Below, one piece after another: positions 12,601 through 24,600 of a stretch of DNA of 64,000 nucleotides (positions within the stretch are counted from its first letter, which is position 1; each line of letters opens with the position of its first letter). The stretch comes from Prostheceraeus crozeri (lineage: Eukaryota > Platyhelminthes > Polycladida > Euryleptidae). The notes beneath the pieces were generated by a model, which saw nothing but the letters and a program-made list of their open reading frames with translations, had not been told where the DNA came from and did no database searches. Position numbers and translations under genes: made by a program. The stretch lies in NCBI GenBank assembly GCA_907163375.1, contig CAJQUW010005558.1:124001-188000 (forward strand), in the 5' to 3' direction.

Positions 12601-15600
12601 GATGCTCAACAATCAACTGTCTTCAAAACAGGACTACTAATGTATGTAGATATCGGTAGTGTCTCATCCCGATATACTATACTATATAGAAATCCATGAT
12701 AATTCACTTGCTATGTAGATACTGCTTATTGCAAATTTTAGTAATGGCACTTGTAATCAATCAGTTTGTGGTCCAAATCATTTGAATTCCTTGGATATCT
12801 TCCAGAGTTTCGACCTCGACCTCGATAACTTTCTCCCCGACCTCGATCTCAATATAAAATATGTCGAGGTCGGACAGTTGCTGAAATTTACGTAATGAAA
12901 ATTTCCCTCGGAAAATATTTTTTCATACTTTAGTAGCTCAATAACTTCAATAGCTCATGTTATTCTGTTTTTAACAATTTTCCTCAGGCTTAAGCCGATC
13001 GATTGCCCACCGCTAGCCCAAGCGCTAGCCTAGTTTTTATGGTATAATATACATGTCTACAGATGTTCGAGTATATTGACTCATTGTTTTCATTAAAGGC
13101 TCCATTGCCTTATTTGTTTGTAATTTAAATTCCTTTATACGATAATGATAAATAGCCTCAGTCATTTTTATGCCTTAAGCCATTGAGAAGCCTTTACATT
13201 CATGAGCAGAAGCGTTACGACCTGTCGCAACAGTTGAGTCACCTAAGGCTGCGTACCATTATGTTAACTTTACCTTAGCCGTTGGATATTACATGTACAC
13301 GATCTTATTGGAACATAAGCATACACCGCAATCCACCTCATTTTGGCCTATTAGCATGGTCCATGATATGTGCTATATTCCAACAAGATCAAAGTATTCA
13401 GAAGACTTCCGAATGAAGATAAATATGAAACCTGACCTCGATTAAAATTTCAATCGAGGTTGCAAATCTGGTATCTTCAAGTCCTCCATCTTCCTTTTTG
13501 CCACATTTACAGCTACGTAGAGCAGTAGAATATCATTTTACAGACACGATGGAATGGTTACTTCGAAAGGAAAATCTTTCATATTTTATTTACGCATACT
13601 TCTGTTGAATTTCATGCACAAATCAATCTTGCTCCTCTAATTGACTTCTTACACATTCAACCAGTTTGGCATCGTAAATAGAAACCATTAAGGAGATATA
13701 TTGTCAATATTCGCCAAATTTTCAAAAATTTCAAAAGTCTTATAAAATTGGCGATTTTAAATGTTGAAAAGCTACTTTTAGTACGAAGATGCACGAGTCA
13801 GAGTAAAATGATGCCCCCAATAAAACGTTCACCGTGAACTTCATGTCCTTCGGAGCAATGCAAGGAAGTCAATGAGGGTGTGTGTGTGTGGAGAATCGCG
13901 TGTAGAGCAGTGGACGCCCTGTGTCACGAGTGTTGGATTTAAACAGAGTGCAACAGAATTTTACATCGAACTGTTAACCATCCACTGTAAGCTATAAAAA
14001 TGAAGCTTTAGCGTCACTACTCCCGCATACTGGGAGCTTGGACGTTGCTGACAATGTTAGACTTTTCTGTAGCGTTGCGGTACTTTTAGATTCCGATGAC
14101 ATTTCTGGGCTCAACCTCTGGAACGAAAGTATTTTAGGCCAAACTCTTGACCAGTATGCCACCGAGACCGCTATAAGTTATCCATGTTTATCCATCTATA
14201 AGTTATCCATCTTTAATCGGATTGATCATGAATGGATCATAAATTAAGTTAGTTGAGTGGGAATGAGGGTATTATTATCGACAATTTCATCAAACAAAAT
14301 TTTCGAGAGAATGTTAGTGATAGCAGACCCATAGAAACCACAACTAAATATTACGCAAGATATTAAAAAGTATGACCATCGATTAAATATATCATATTGA
14401 AGGCAGAGATGGCCTTTCAGAGAGAAACTACTGTCGCTATTGCTCTCTGTTCTCCACTGACAGAAATTCTGCTTCGACAGCAACGGGTTTCTGCGGCACT
14501 AGCAACCTGAGCGGAGAATGCGGTAAATATGATAAGACATTTTTCTGAGACGACACATGTGCATACTTATGATCATTGTTTCTTTTACTAATGACCACTC
14601 CCATTAAATGCGTGTGCATGCATATTAAAAGGAAAGACTATTATCAATTTACATAGAGGTCCACTGTATTAATTTTGAGCGATATTGCATCGATCTAGTA
14701 TTATGATTAGTTTACATGCAATGTAAGTCACTTCACGCCACTGCTCGATTATGGTGGGTTCAGACGCGATTTCACATGTGATAAGACCTTTCAAAGAAGG
14801 TTGAAATTTGTCATTCAGTCGTCTTTTTGAAATTCGGAATATTCATTCGAAGAAGATGCACAAAAGATTATTTGAATTCAGTATCCGATTTCGAAGAATG
14901 AAGCATCAGAAATTAACCAATTTTAGCCTTTTTTGAATTCTTATGAACTGCTATTCTATACCGTTTGCTTCCACGTTCACAACGACTTTATTTACGCTGA
15001 TCTCTTAAATAATTAATGAGAATATCTGTGAGAGATGAGAAACGCCCAATGAGATAGTCTATTTGAAGAGAGACATTCCCCAAATTAAGTCTGTCCTGAA
15101 ACTACTATATGCAACTGCGGAGTCTCATGATAGATATTTTTAGACAATATTCTCGGAAAATTTGCTTTGTTGATAGCACGGATTAACGTTGCATTTTACT
15201 CATAGTGTATGTCTTTAGGCGTCCGTCTGTAGCATTCTTAACAAATTATTTTTAGATGCTTCTCTTTAAATGTTCAGTGAGTGATCGTAATTGATCACAA
15301 GTGAACGTCGGAGTGGATGTGCGTATTATCGCTCATATATTCTGGGAACGATGTGTGTTGAACAGATACTCTATTGATGAAAACATTAGCAGATAGGCCT
15401 ACACTCAATTTTTAGATGAAATATTAACTACTATATTTTAACTTATTTCATAAAATCAGATGCCATAAGAGTTGTGTCTATGGTTCATAATGCGTTCATG
15501 TTCGGAAGTCGTAGCAATTAGATCAGACACACATTTTCTTACTATCATGCAGTTCGTGTTTAATGTTGATCCGGGCTCGGGAGATATGAAAATTCGACTC

Positions 15601-18600
15601 GATGCGCTGTCACGATGTAACTCGTAGCATAGATGCCAGAAAAGTGAAGTTTTAATGTGGTAACGTCGCTGTGGCTGACCATATTTATACTGTGTCTCAT
15701 TTGATTTTCCGTTAGATTTGTCATTCTAATAACAGCTGACGCGACCATTCACCCTCTCAATTGTTGTTCAGGATTTTAAAATGCAATTCAGACTGTCAAT
15801 TTCCTGCAATGCCGTCTTCCACCTGAAAAATCACGCTGCTTTCATCTTTTGAAATGTATCGAGCGATTGCAAAAGAAGTTTCCATTATCCACTTATACCA
15901 AATTAAAATAATGTAATTATATATATTGTATATTATAAAAAATTGTAAGTATGTATTCTCCTTTATGAATGAAAGCCCAAGTGCATGATGCGTGTGTGAG
16001 AAGGTGCATGATATGCGACAGTGAAACATGGTCCTTGTAGGTCGAGGATAAAAAAAAATGGTGACAGCAGAGCGCAGAATGATCCGCTACGTGATAGGCG
16101 CATCTTTGAAGATGTTCGCTTCTTCCATGCTCTCCATCTTCTTGGAGTAGAAGACATCAAGACCTTCGTAAAAAAGAACCGTTTTAAAGGTTTCGGGCAT
16201 GTTTTCCGGAAACCAGAGGATAACTATGTGAAGAGGGCGCATGGCAAGGACCTACCGAGGCCAACGCCGAGAAGACTTGGGGAAGGAGACTTGGTGCTCG
16301 TTGATCGCAAGGAGCTTGGCCTGAAGGAGAGTGATGCTGCCAACCTTGAATTGTGGAGAAAATCCATTGGGAAAACCGTCCTCCTCTACGAAGAATGAAT
16401 AATGGACGTGAAACGAAAAAGTAAAAGTCAGAAGTTGATTTCGAGAATTAAATTGAATTAGGCTATACTGAGAAACCAAGTCACACGTTATGTCGATAGT
16501 ATTTTGACGGAACCCCTATCACAATTAATTACGACCGATTTGCGCGTTAATGATGAACTTATTATTAGGGCTGAAAAACGTATCATTCTCGGATCACTTT
16601 TGAAGACGAATTGCTTTTGAGTACGACCACATCCTTCCGGACCTTATATACACATACCTATTTCATCATAAGAGTGATCTCTTCTGCAGAAGAATAAAAC
16701 TTCAAGTATGGAACAAATATTTTCTTCAAAAGGACAGGATAACAAACAGACATTCAGAAAATACAAAAGCATATATCACACTTTGTATGTATGCTTGATG
16801 TTCTTTATCGGTGAACAAAAAATCTAAAACGGTTGACAGTGAAAGGTGTAGTGGCGTAGGCTCACTTTTCACTCTCTTGATATCATCTATCGAGACCCAT
16901 GCAACATCGCTTTCGTCCACGATGTATTTTCCACTACCAGTTTCGCGTAAGAACATGATTTCGTATTCCAACTTAACAACCCTCTGAACCACGCCAATAT
17001 ATTTTTTGCTTCTGTTTTTGACCACTACAAAACAACCGATTGAAATAGTAGTGGAGCTCTCAACAGCAGTTGTGGGTGACAAGTCATCAGCTGTCACGAC
17101 GACAGCTACCACGCTTTACGACTTGCGGCTTAAAACAATCACAGGGAAGAGGGAATCGACAATGGCAGGCGAAGTTGCGGTAGTGCAGATTCCCTGCGAC
17201 GGAAAATATGTGGTGGCATTTCGATATGCCCGGCATGTCAGTTATTTGCATGCTTTTGAGAACATGTGCGAAAGCGACGATTTCATCGGATGAAACCTGT
17301 AAGAGAAAAGAGACAGCTCAAGACATTGTGTTGTAATCAGTTGACTTTTTTCAATATTAACGTGGAGAAATTATTCCTAATTAACTACGTTGTAAATTAG
17401 ATTCCATCATATCAAGATAAATGATACTAAATTTGAATATGACATATGAAGACAAATTCGTGATAGATTTAATCCGCCAGATTCAATGCTACCAAGGATT
17501 ATAAATTTAAGTAGAGATTATTGTGATTACTGATAAGAATTAGATAGGCCTATATGCAAAAATGATACGAGTACGTAGCAATTAAATGTTTCTAGTACTG
17601 TACAGTGTAGCGTTACACGAATAGATACTTACCAATCTGAGGCAAATTGAAGATTCCGCTGCCATTAGCTGGTGAATGTCTTCAGCGCATTGCATGGAAC
17701 CACCTTTCGATACAGTCATCACATCTCCGCTTGAGGGCTGCTCCGATTCCATCTGCAGCGCTCTTTCCGTGGCCCGCCTCCATAAATATCCACTCAAAGG
17801 ATTCGATTCCTTTCTGGCGGCACAGTTCCTCAACTAGATGAATTGAGAATCTATTGCGGTATTGCGAGGACGGGGAGTCGGTGCAGAGGATGATGTGGTT
17901 AATTTTCTCTGAGCCGTGCAACTCAGTCAGAACTGCGTTCAGGTGAGCTACTACTGCGACTGACGTCTTTCGTTGGTCGTTACTCAGAGTAGCAAAGGAG
18001 ATAGTAGAATCAACATCGTAGGAAATGCCCTGATGAATTGTTACCTGATTGTGCGATCCAAAGTGGGATGCTTGGATCTCAACACCAAACTTAGCTGTGA
18101 AGTTTTGCGAAAAGTCCATCTGGATGAGGCGGTGTCGAGGCTGTAGACGGGAACGGACATTACGAAGTTCACGGTATTGCTGGCAGAGTGTAAAGAAGTG
18201 TAACGCGAACTCTTGCAGCTGCCTCTCGAAAAGGGTGACCAACCCAAGCAGGCTATCAGTTTTCCTTTCGAGCTTGGTTGAAGTCATCCCGTTAACCTCA
18301 ACCTTACACCACTGGTGATAACACACGACATGACAGGTCACACCAGCGACGTCATGCGCCAGGTTAGCTTGACAAGACTCACACTCGCGGGTTGCACATG
18401 CGAGGTTTTTTGGTGTCGCAGACAATTGCTTTCAAAAGTGTTTATTTATCTCGAGATTTCACAACCTTGTAATTAATTAAAGCATCGCACAAAAGTTGGA
18501 TATTAGTGCACTTCATGCACAAGCATTGCTCGCGGTCCTTCAAGTCAGGTTTCAAGCAGTTAGAATGGTCGGTACTTTTGCGAATGTTGATCTGCTAATA

Positions 18601-21600
18601 TTGCTGTTGAATTCATTTATGAACTTCTCATGAAGAATTCCGATTGAAAAATTGAGAAATCGCTTCTGCATTTTCTGACCTTTGCGAGTGATAGTCTCCT
18701 TTCGTCCGGCAGTTGCACGGCTATTGTCATCGCGGCAGTAAAAGTCACTGATAACCTCAACGTCTGTCTTTGTCTTCCGTTTGACGATAGCAGATTTCTC
18801 TCCAGACATACTTTTCTTAGACGCAAGATGCTTAGATAGATGTTCTTTGGGTGCCTCTCTATTTGTATTTCGCTATAACACGCTGCATTGTTGGTGTAAG
18901 CGTTTTCTTGATTTTGGGTTGACCCTTAATGTCATCAAGGAGGCTGCAGTGAGTTTCCAGTGCTCTTCTTGTTAGTAAAGGGGATCTCATAATTCTTGTC
19001 ACTTTAACCTTAGTTGGTGAGTCACAGGTCGTTTGTCTCTTCGTCGAAGGTAACATCAATTTCCGCTGATTCCGTTTTCTCAGCATCCATACTTCGCGTT
19101 GCAACTTCTTGATGCGTTCTTTATGTGAAGACAGTAGCCTTTTCTTATTGGTAGCTTCTCTTCTTGCAGCTGCTGCAGCTTTGCCATTTGGATCCATACG
19201 CTGTTGTAGTGTACTTAACTGTAAATGAGCATCTTCCAGTTGTTGTTTCACGCATTGAAGCAGAGACTGTGCTTCTTCAAGAGGTAGTTGGTCGTCTCCA
19301 AGCCTATGCAGCACATCTTCAAGTTTGTGCTGTGCAACCATCAGTTTCTGCTGAGAGGCATCAAGCAGCTGTCGAGCGTTGAACTGCTGATGCTGAACGT
19401 TGTACTGATGATCGGGAACATTGGACTGCTGTTGCTGAACGTTGTACGGATGATCGTGCACATTGGACTGCTGTTGTTGAACGTTGTACGGATGATCGGG
19501 AACATTGGACTGCTGTTGATGTACGTTGTACTGATGATCGGGAATATTGGACTGCTCGTGTTTCTCTTTCTTTCGCTGGCGATACTTGCGCATGTAATCA
19601 GCGTGTTCTTGCTTTTTTTGTTTCTTGTCTCGCCTCGTCATTTCGGCATATCTTTTTCTTTTACTCTTCAGATCAATTTCGCGTTTATGTTTCACGTAGT
19701 CGTCACCACCTGTCTTCGCTTTTTCTGTCTGTATTCTCGATCCTTTTGTTTTTTGTTGATTTTTGCCATGCTCGCAATCTGTAATAGTTAATAATTTATT
19801 CTAGTTACTCTTGTCTGTTGTAAGTTGGGACCATGGAGCTGAGTGTGTCGCGCTGTGGCTTCTGTTGATTAGATATGATATACTAAGAGTTTTCCGTGTT
19901 CGTCAATGGCAACATCGATGCTAATTGGTCGTTACGTAGTCGCATTTCCCGGAAATCATGCAGCTAATATCTTATTGCTTGCGCTGGGTCTGCTATTGTG
20001 TGTGTACATCATCGTGAAATACAGTGATTCATCATCCCATTTCACGCGTCATTTCTAAAAATAGTAGCGTAACATTTCCAAGAACTAATATCGTCGAACT
20101 CGCAACATTGTTGAGACATAGTTCAAGAAATGTAGGAATTGAACCTAGGCTGAATGTAACAATCGAATCACTCAGATACCATACAATGGGATCTAATTAT
20201 CTTTAAAAATGTTTTGTGTCAAGCACATCAAAGATATGTAGAACATGTAATACCAACTGAACTGTCCTATAATTAATAAGATAATTTATGAACACCGAAA
20301 ACAATATTGAATGTGTGAACTGCGAACCACTTAATCAGCTTGCCCTCATTGTCGATCGAATCACATTAGTTTTTACAGTATGCAATTCGATTGACCACTC
20401 CCATAACGACTACGGTACAAATAAGATATAATGTTATCGTATTTATGACAGATGATGAATACAGTTTTCATTAATCGATTTCATCACTTGCATGAATAAA
20501 ATACATTGGAATGAAATTTATTATTGCAGCGATCGAATTACACTTAAAGTGACGATCGAATCACACCGATGAAATGTGATTCGTTCGACCCATTATTTGT
20601 CTTATCAAGGTGCCTGCAGATGATATAAACCCTTTATATTAACTACAAAATGTCTAGAATTAATCTACTGAGACATATAGGTCCATAAAAACATGATTGC
20701 ACAAGAAAGCATAAACTACAATTCACGAAATCAATTTGTGTGTCGAACGAATCACATTTGTGGTATGCAATATTTATCACTTTTTCAAGATCCCTCCTAA
20801 ATTTTGTGTGATCACATAACAAAGGGCGTATATGCACCAATTATCATAGATATAGTTCCGATCAAGTGATTTGAGCATCGAAATCACAAAAAAACGTAAC
20901 ATATATTTTTTAATTATAGCGATCGAATCACATTTTCACTGGCGATCGAATCACGCCGTTGTGGTATGACATTTCAAAGCTCATACTTTCAGTCGAATTT
21001 TTTAACATATCATTAATTTTTCGGTGGAATGTGAGAATAGACATATTCAAATTTGCAGAGAATTCAAATCATGACATTGCCAAAAATTCCTTGAAGTGGA
21101 AATACTCAGAATTTGGACATTGATTTTCTACATTTTTAGAGTTAAATCACTCAAAAAAAGTAACTTACGACAGTAATATGTAATAACTGATACTAGTGCA
21201 TGGTTACTTATGTTTAGACGATCGTTCTAAAAAAAAAGAATTAAGAAATCGGTGGGATAGTTAAGAAGTTACAGTTAAAAGACACATTTTGTTCAAAATC
21301 GTAACATTTAAAATGGAAACGCCCCTATACTGATTACAGACTCTTACCATAGCTAGAACCATCTGTTGATGACAAAGAGGAAAACAAAAGTAATAAAGCA
21401 TACAAAAGTCGCCTATTTTTCGACTTGCTCTTCCCACTGGACATCAACTGTTGAATCTACCGCTTTGACAATCAGCTATGAATTTTGACAGGAAGTTGAA
21501 TCAAACTTGTCGTGTCAGGCTCTGTTCTTCGCCCGCATTAGCTATTCAGACTTTCAAAAATCTCCATCATTACAGCATATGACGGGTGATCATTGTTGAT

Positions 21601-24600
21601 TACCAGCATCACATCAGAATCATTGTTGTCTCTGAATGCTAGTGATCGGATCTATAATGTAAGTGCTGACGAAGAAGCCGCACGTGACATTGTGATACTT
21701 AGAAATGAGTGCATTTTTTGCTAAGTTATTGAACACCATAACATGATGTGTAGCATGTTTGTCCAGACGCATCCAAGTGATATTATGACGTCGTACTTCT
21801 GAAAGTGGGAAGCAAGTCAGCACGTGGGCCATGATTTTTGCGTCTCACTTATCAAAGTTGATAATTTTTATCAAACGCTCGTGGTGTAGCGATGCATTTG
21901 ATCATCAACAGTTTTCTACACAGGCGCTGTGGCCTTGTGGTAGAATGTTCGCTCAGCGGCCCGGAAACCTTGGATCAAACTTTGGTCGGGTCAAACGTAG
22001 CACTTTTAAAATCAGTACACTCGGCATTCTTGCTTAACACTCAGCACAAAAATAATGAGAGTAGGATAAATTGCAACTCGGCCACAAGGCAGATGAGCTC
22101 CATGTCTAATGTGCTTCCGAGAATAAACAATGTTGATTTATTTCGCGCTTTATGCTACTGGATCTCCATGAACGTGTTCTCATAATAATGAACAGTTTGG
22201 CAAATCGATTCCCGTTTTCACATTCTAATTGACCGATCTACTATCGTGCTACTAACATAGAAAATTACTTCTCAAACATCATGTTCGTGATTTCTATAAC
22301 ATATTTTCTATCTGTCCACGCTGATTATTGTCAGGTGGTTAAGTGATTATTAAGATTATACTTAAGTGGCTGATTGACATTATGGCCTGGAGGTGCAGAA
22401 GAAGCTACCACATTAGTGGAGGGTATCCGCTCGGGAAGGTAGGAGTACCACCGCTCTCTATATAAGTATGCAAGAATTAACTGAAATAATTAAAAAAATG
22501 AAAAAAAAGCGTCATACAAATCTATAAATCTTATAACAAATCTGGCTTGTGTTTCAGAGATGAACTCAAACGCGCCAATCAAGACAAATTCAAAAGTCTC
22601 GCAGTTTTTCCTGTTAAACTGCGAGTTCTACCTCAGTTCATCTTCAACAGTCGAGATCCCATTGTGTGTGGTGTGGCCGTTGAAGCTGGCATTCTACGCG
22701 ATGGAACTCCTTTGTGTGTTCCTAGCAAAAATATGGTGGAGATTGGACGTGTAACCAGTATCGAGTCGAATAAGAAGCCGATACAGGAAGCAAAGAAGGG
22801 ACAGGAAGTTTGCATAAAGATTTCCCCTCTTCCTGGAGATACGCCGAAGTTATATGGGCGCCACTTTGATCACACTGACCTCGTTGTCAGCAAGGTGAGA
22901 TTCGTGTTTATTCAGTTATTTTCAAGATTCTTTCATGCCTCGATTTCATGTCCAGTAGGCCGATATTATTCATGTTGTGCCATGTGCATTTATTTAGGCC
23001 TATCTGTCGGCGTATTATATTATTCAACAACTTGAAGTAAGCATAACTTTAATGATGAGGGGTTGAGCCATTTTGATATAAAGAGAAGTCACGTCTAATT
23101 AAAATATGCACTAGTTGTAAGTATATGGAGGAAATAATTCAATTTTCCATTTAGAATAATGCAATGCAACTAAACAGATGTGCGGCTAGATAGAATTCCA
23201 CAACCTCGGTTATAACTACACACGAATGATGTGTGGCCAACTAATAAATGAAAAAGCCTACTCAACAGAGATATTTTCTACTATATGTTAACGCTCCCAT
23301 CAGACGGTTTACTTGCCAAACTAGCAAGATTAGTTAAAAGTGATCAAGGAATATGTGATGAGCAATATTTGACCATGCAAAATTGAAGGAAGGTTCACCA
23401 CTTTTTCAACGTTGCGTGAAATCTACGTCGCGGAGAGGGTGGAGTTTTCGAATAGTTATCGTTCAAAAGATGGAAGTGCTGTATCGATAGTACTGAGTTT
23501 CATGATTAAATCAGATAGCATACGTTCGTGATTGACATGACCAAAACTAGACGCCGACCACTTGATTTCCGAAAATTTAAAGGCAGTCAAACAAAATCCT
23601 GCTCCTTGGATTGCAAGAATTGGAATCAGATTTAAAATCTGGAGTTGTACATTTCATTTTGTACTTACAGTATATAAGGAGTATTCTAGATTGTACGTAA
23701 GGAGTACTCTAGAAAGTAAAGTTATAAAATTTAATATTGGTGCTATAAACTAATATTTCGTGAATTGAAAATTGTTTCTAGGAAACATCTTCTGCCTGCC
23801 AAATGAATTTTCTCTCATGATGAAAGATCATCAATTGATTTGTCGATCATCAGGTACACGGGCATATTTTGTTCCTGTTGTCCGACGCCTCATCATTCAC
23901 GATTACCTTGCTACAGTGAATGATTCAACAGTACAATAATACCCAACTTCATTTTTTTTGTTGTTCATAAGTTGAAATTATTGAAATGATGTTATTTTTC
24001 AGTCTTTCTACTCACAAAAATTAATGTAATTTGTCAGCACATATTTCGCCGACCTGGCCTTGTCAATTGCGATATAAAAAAATCCTAAGTCAAAACATTT
24101 ACTGAAAAATAACATTATTTCAATCATTTCAGGTTATAAACAACAACAAAAAAATGATGTCAAAGTTTTCCTTTACCAAATCAATTATAACAAAAACTAC
24201 CCAACTTGTTCCTTGTAACCTATGTTGCATATCTCTTGGAGAAGTGTGCTCTGAAGATCAAGTTGAATTTTCAATAGGTTGATCGCCTGACCAACTGTGT
24301 TGAAGTTGCTATGATGATAACTCTAATGAGCCTCATGGGCCACAAGTGACAGTCGGTGAGCGCATGACGGTAAAAGTACAAGTGACATTCCTGTACATCA
24401 GCGCAGTAAAGTAGAAGTAAAATTGGAAATTACGCGAATCACGAAAGTGGGCAGAATTTAACGAACATCGTCCAGGCGAAGTGACGTTTCAAGGTGCCTG
24501 TATTGCATGGTCAGGTCTTAAGCCTTGTCACGAAAAGCTCGCCAATCGGAAAGCGGATGATTGATGTCCTGGTCGGTTTTGCTATAAAGATTCAGGAAGA

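Larger units (their letters stand above)
16726..19790 (-). pseudogene. Broken transposase-like gene of the 'HGKG-x-x-DG' DDE family
   Basis: Minus-strand pieces appear in the order of a protein family common in cnidarian, aphid and other invertebrate genomes. They are a basic N-terminus with YRQRKKEK (19695 down), a coiled coil, and FYCRDDNSRATAGRKETITR (about 18740). A cysteine-rich zinc-binding stretch follows (CLCMKCTNIQLLC, then RECESCQ). Next comes a catalytic-looking core with MDFSQNF, IILCTDSPSSQYRN and GHGKSAADGIG, a small Cys cluster (FACHCRFPLPCDC), and a barrel-like tail CFVVVKNRSKKYIGVV. At least four frame changes or stops interrupt it (near 18440, 18550, 17700 and 17110), so it is inactive. 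One intron (17297-17632, minus-strand GTAAGTAT...CTTACAG) is still recognisable. The family's transposon superfamily is not clear to me. Confidence 0.7.
8343..22557 (+). other. eIF5B intron 3, 14.2 kb, filled with mobile elements
   Basis: The intron runs from GTCAGT at 8343 to TGTGTTTCAG at 22557 and keeps the reading phase between exons 3 and 4. It holds the LINE tails, hAT elements, P-like element, broken DDE gene, tandem duplication and SINE listed separately. The remaining stretches (8871-9961, 13479-16020, 19800-20340, 20970-21910) show nothing I can assign. Confidence 0.85.

Noticed and set aside
20340-20965. CRISPR-like array from recurring CGATCGAATCAC
   Set aside because: Spacing is irregular, orientation varies, and the genome is clearly eukaryotic.
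21915-22020. Possible tRNA gene
   Set aside because: A- and B-box-like words are present but the arms do not fold into a cloverleaf; a SINE fits better.
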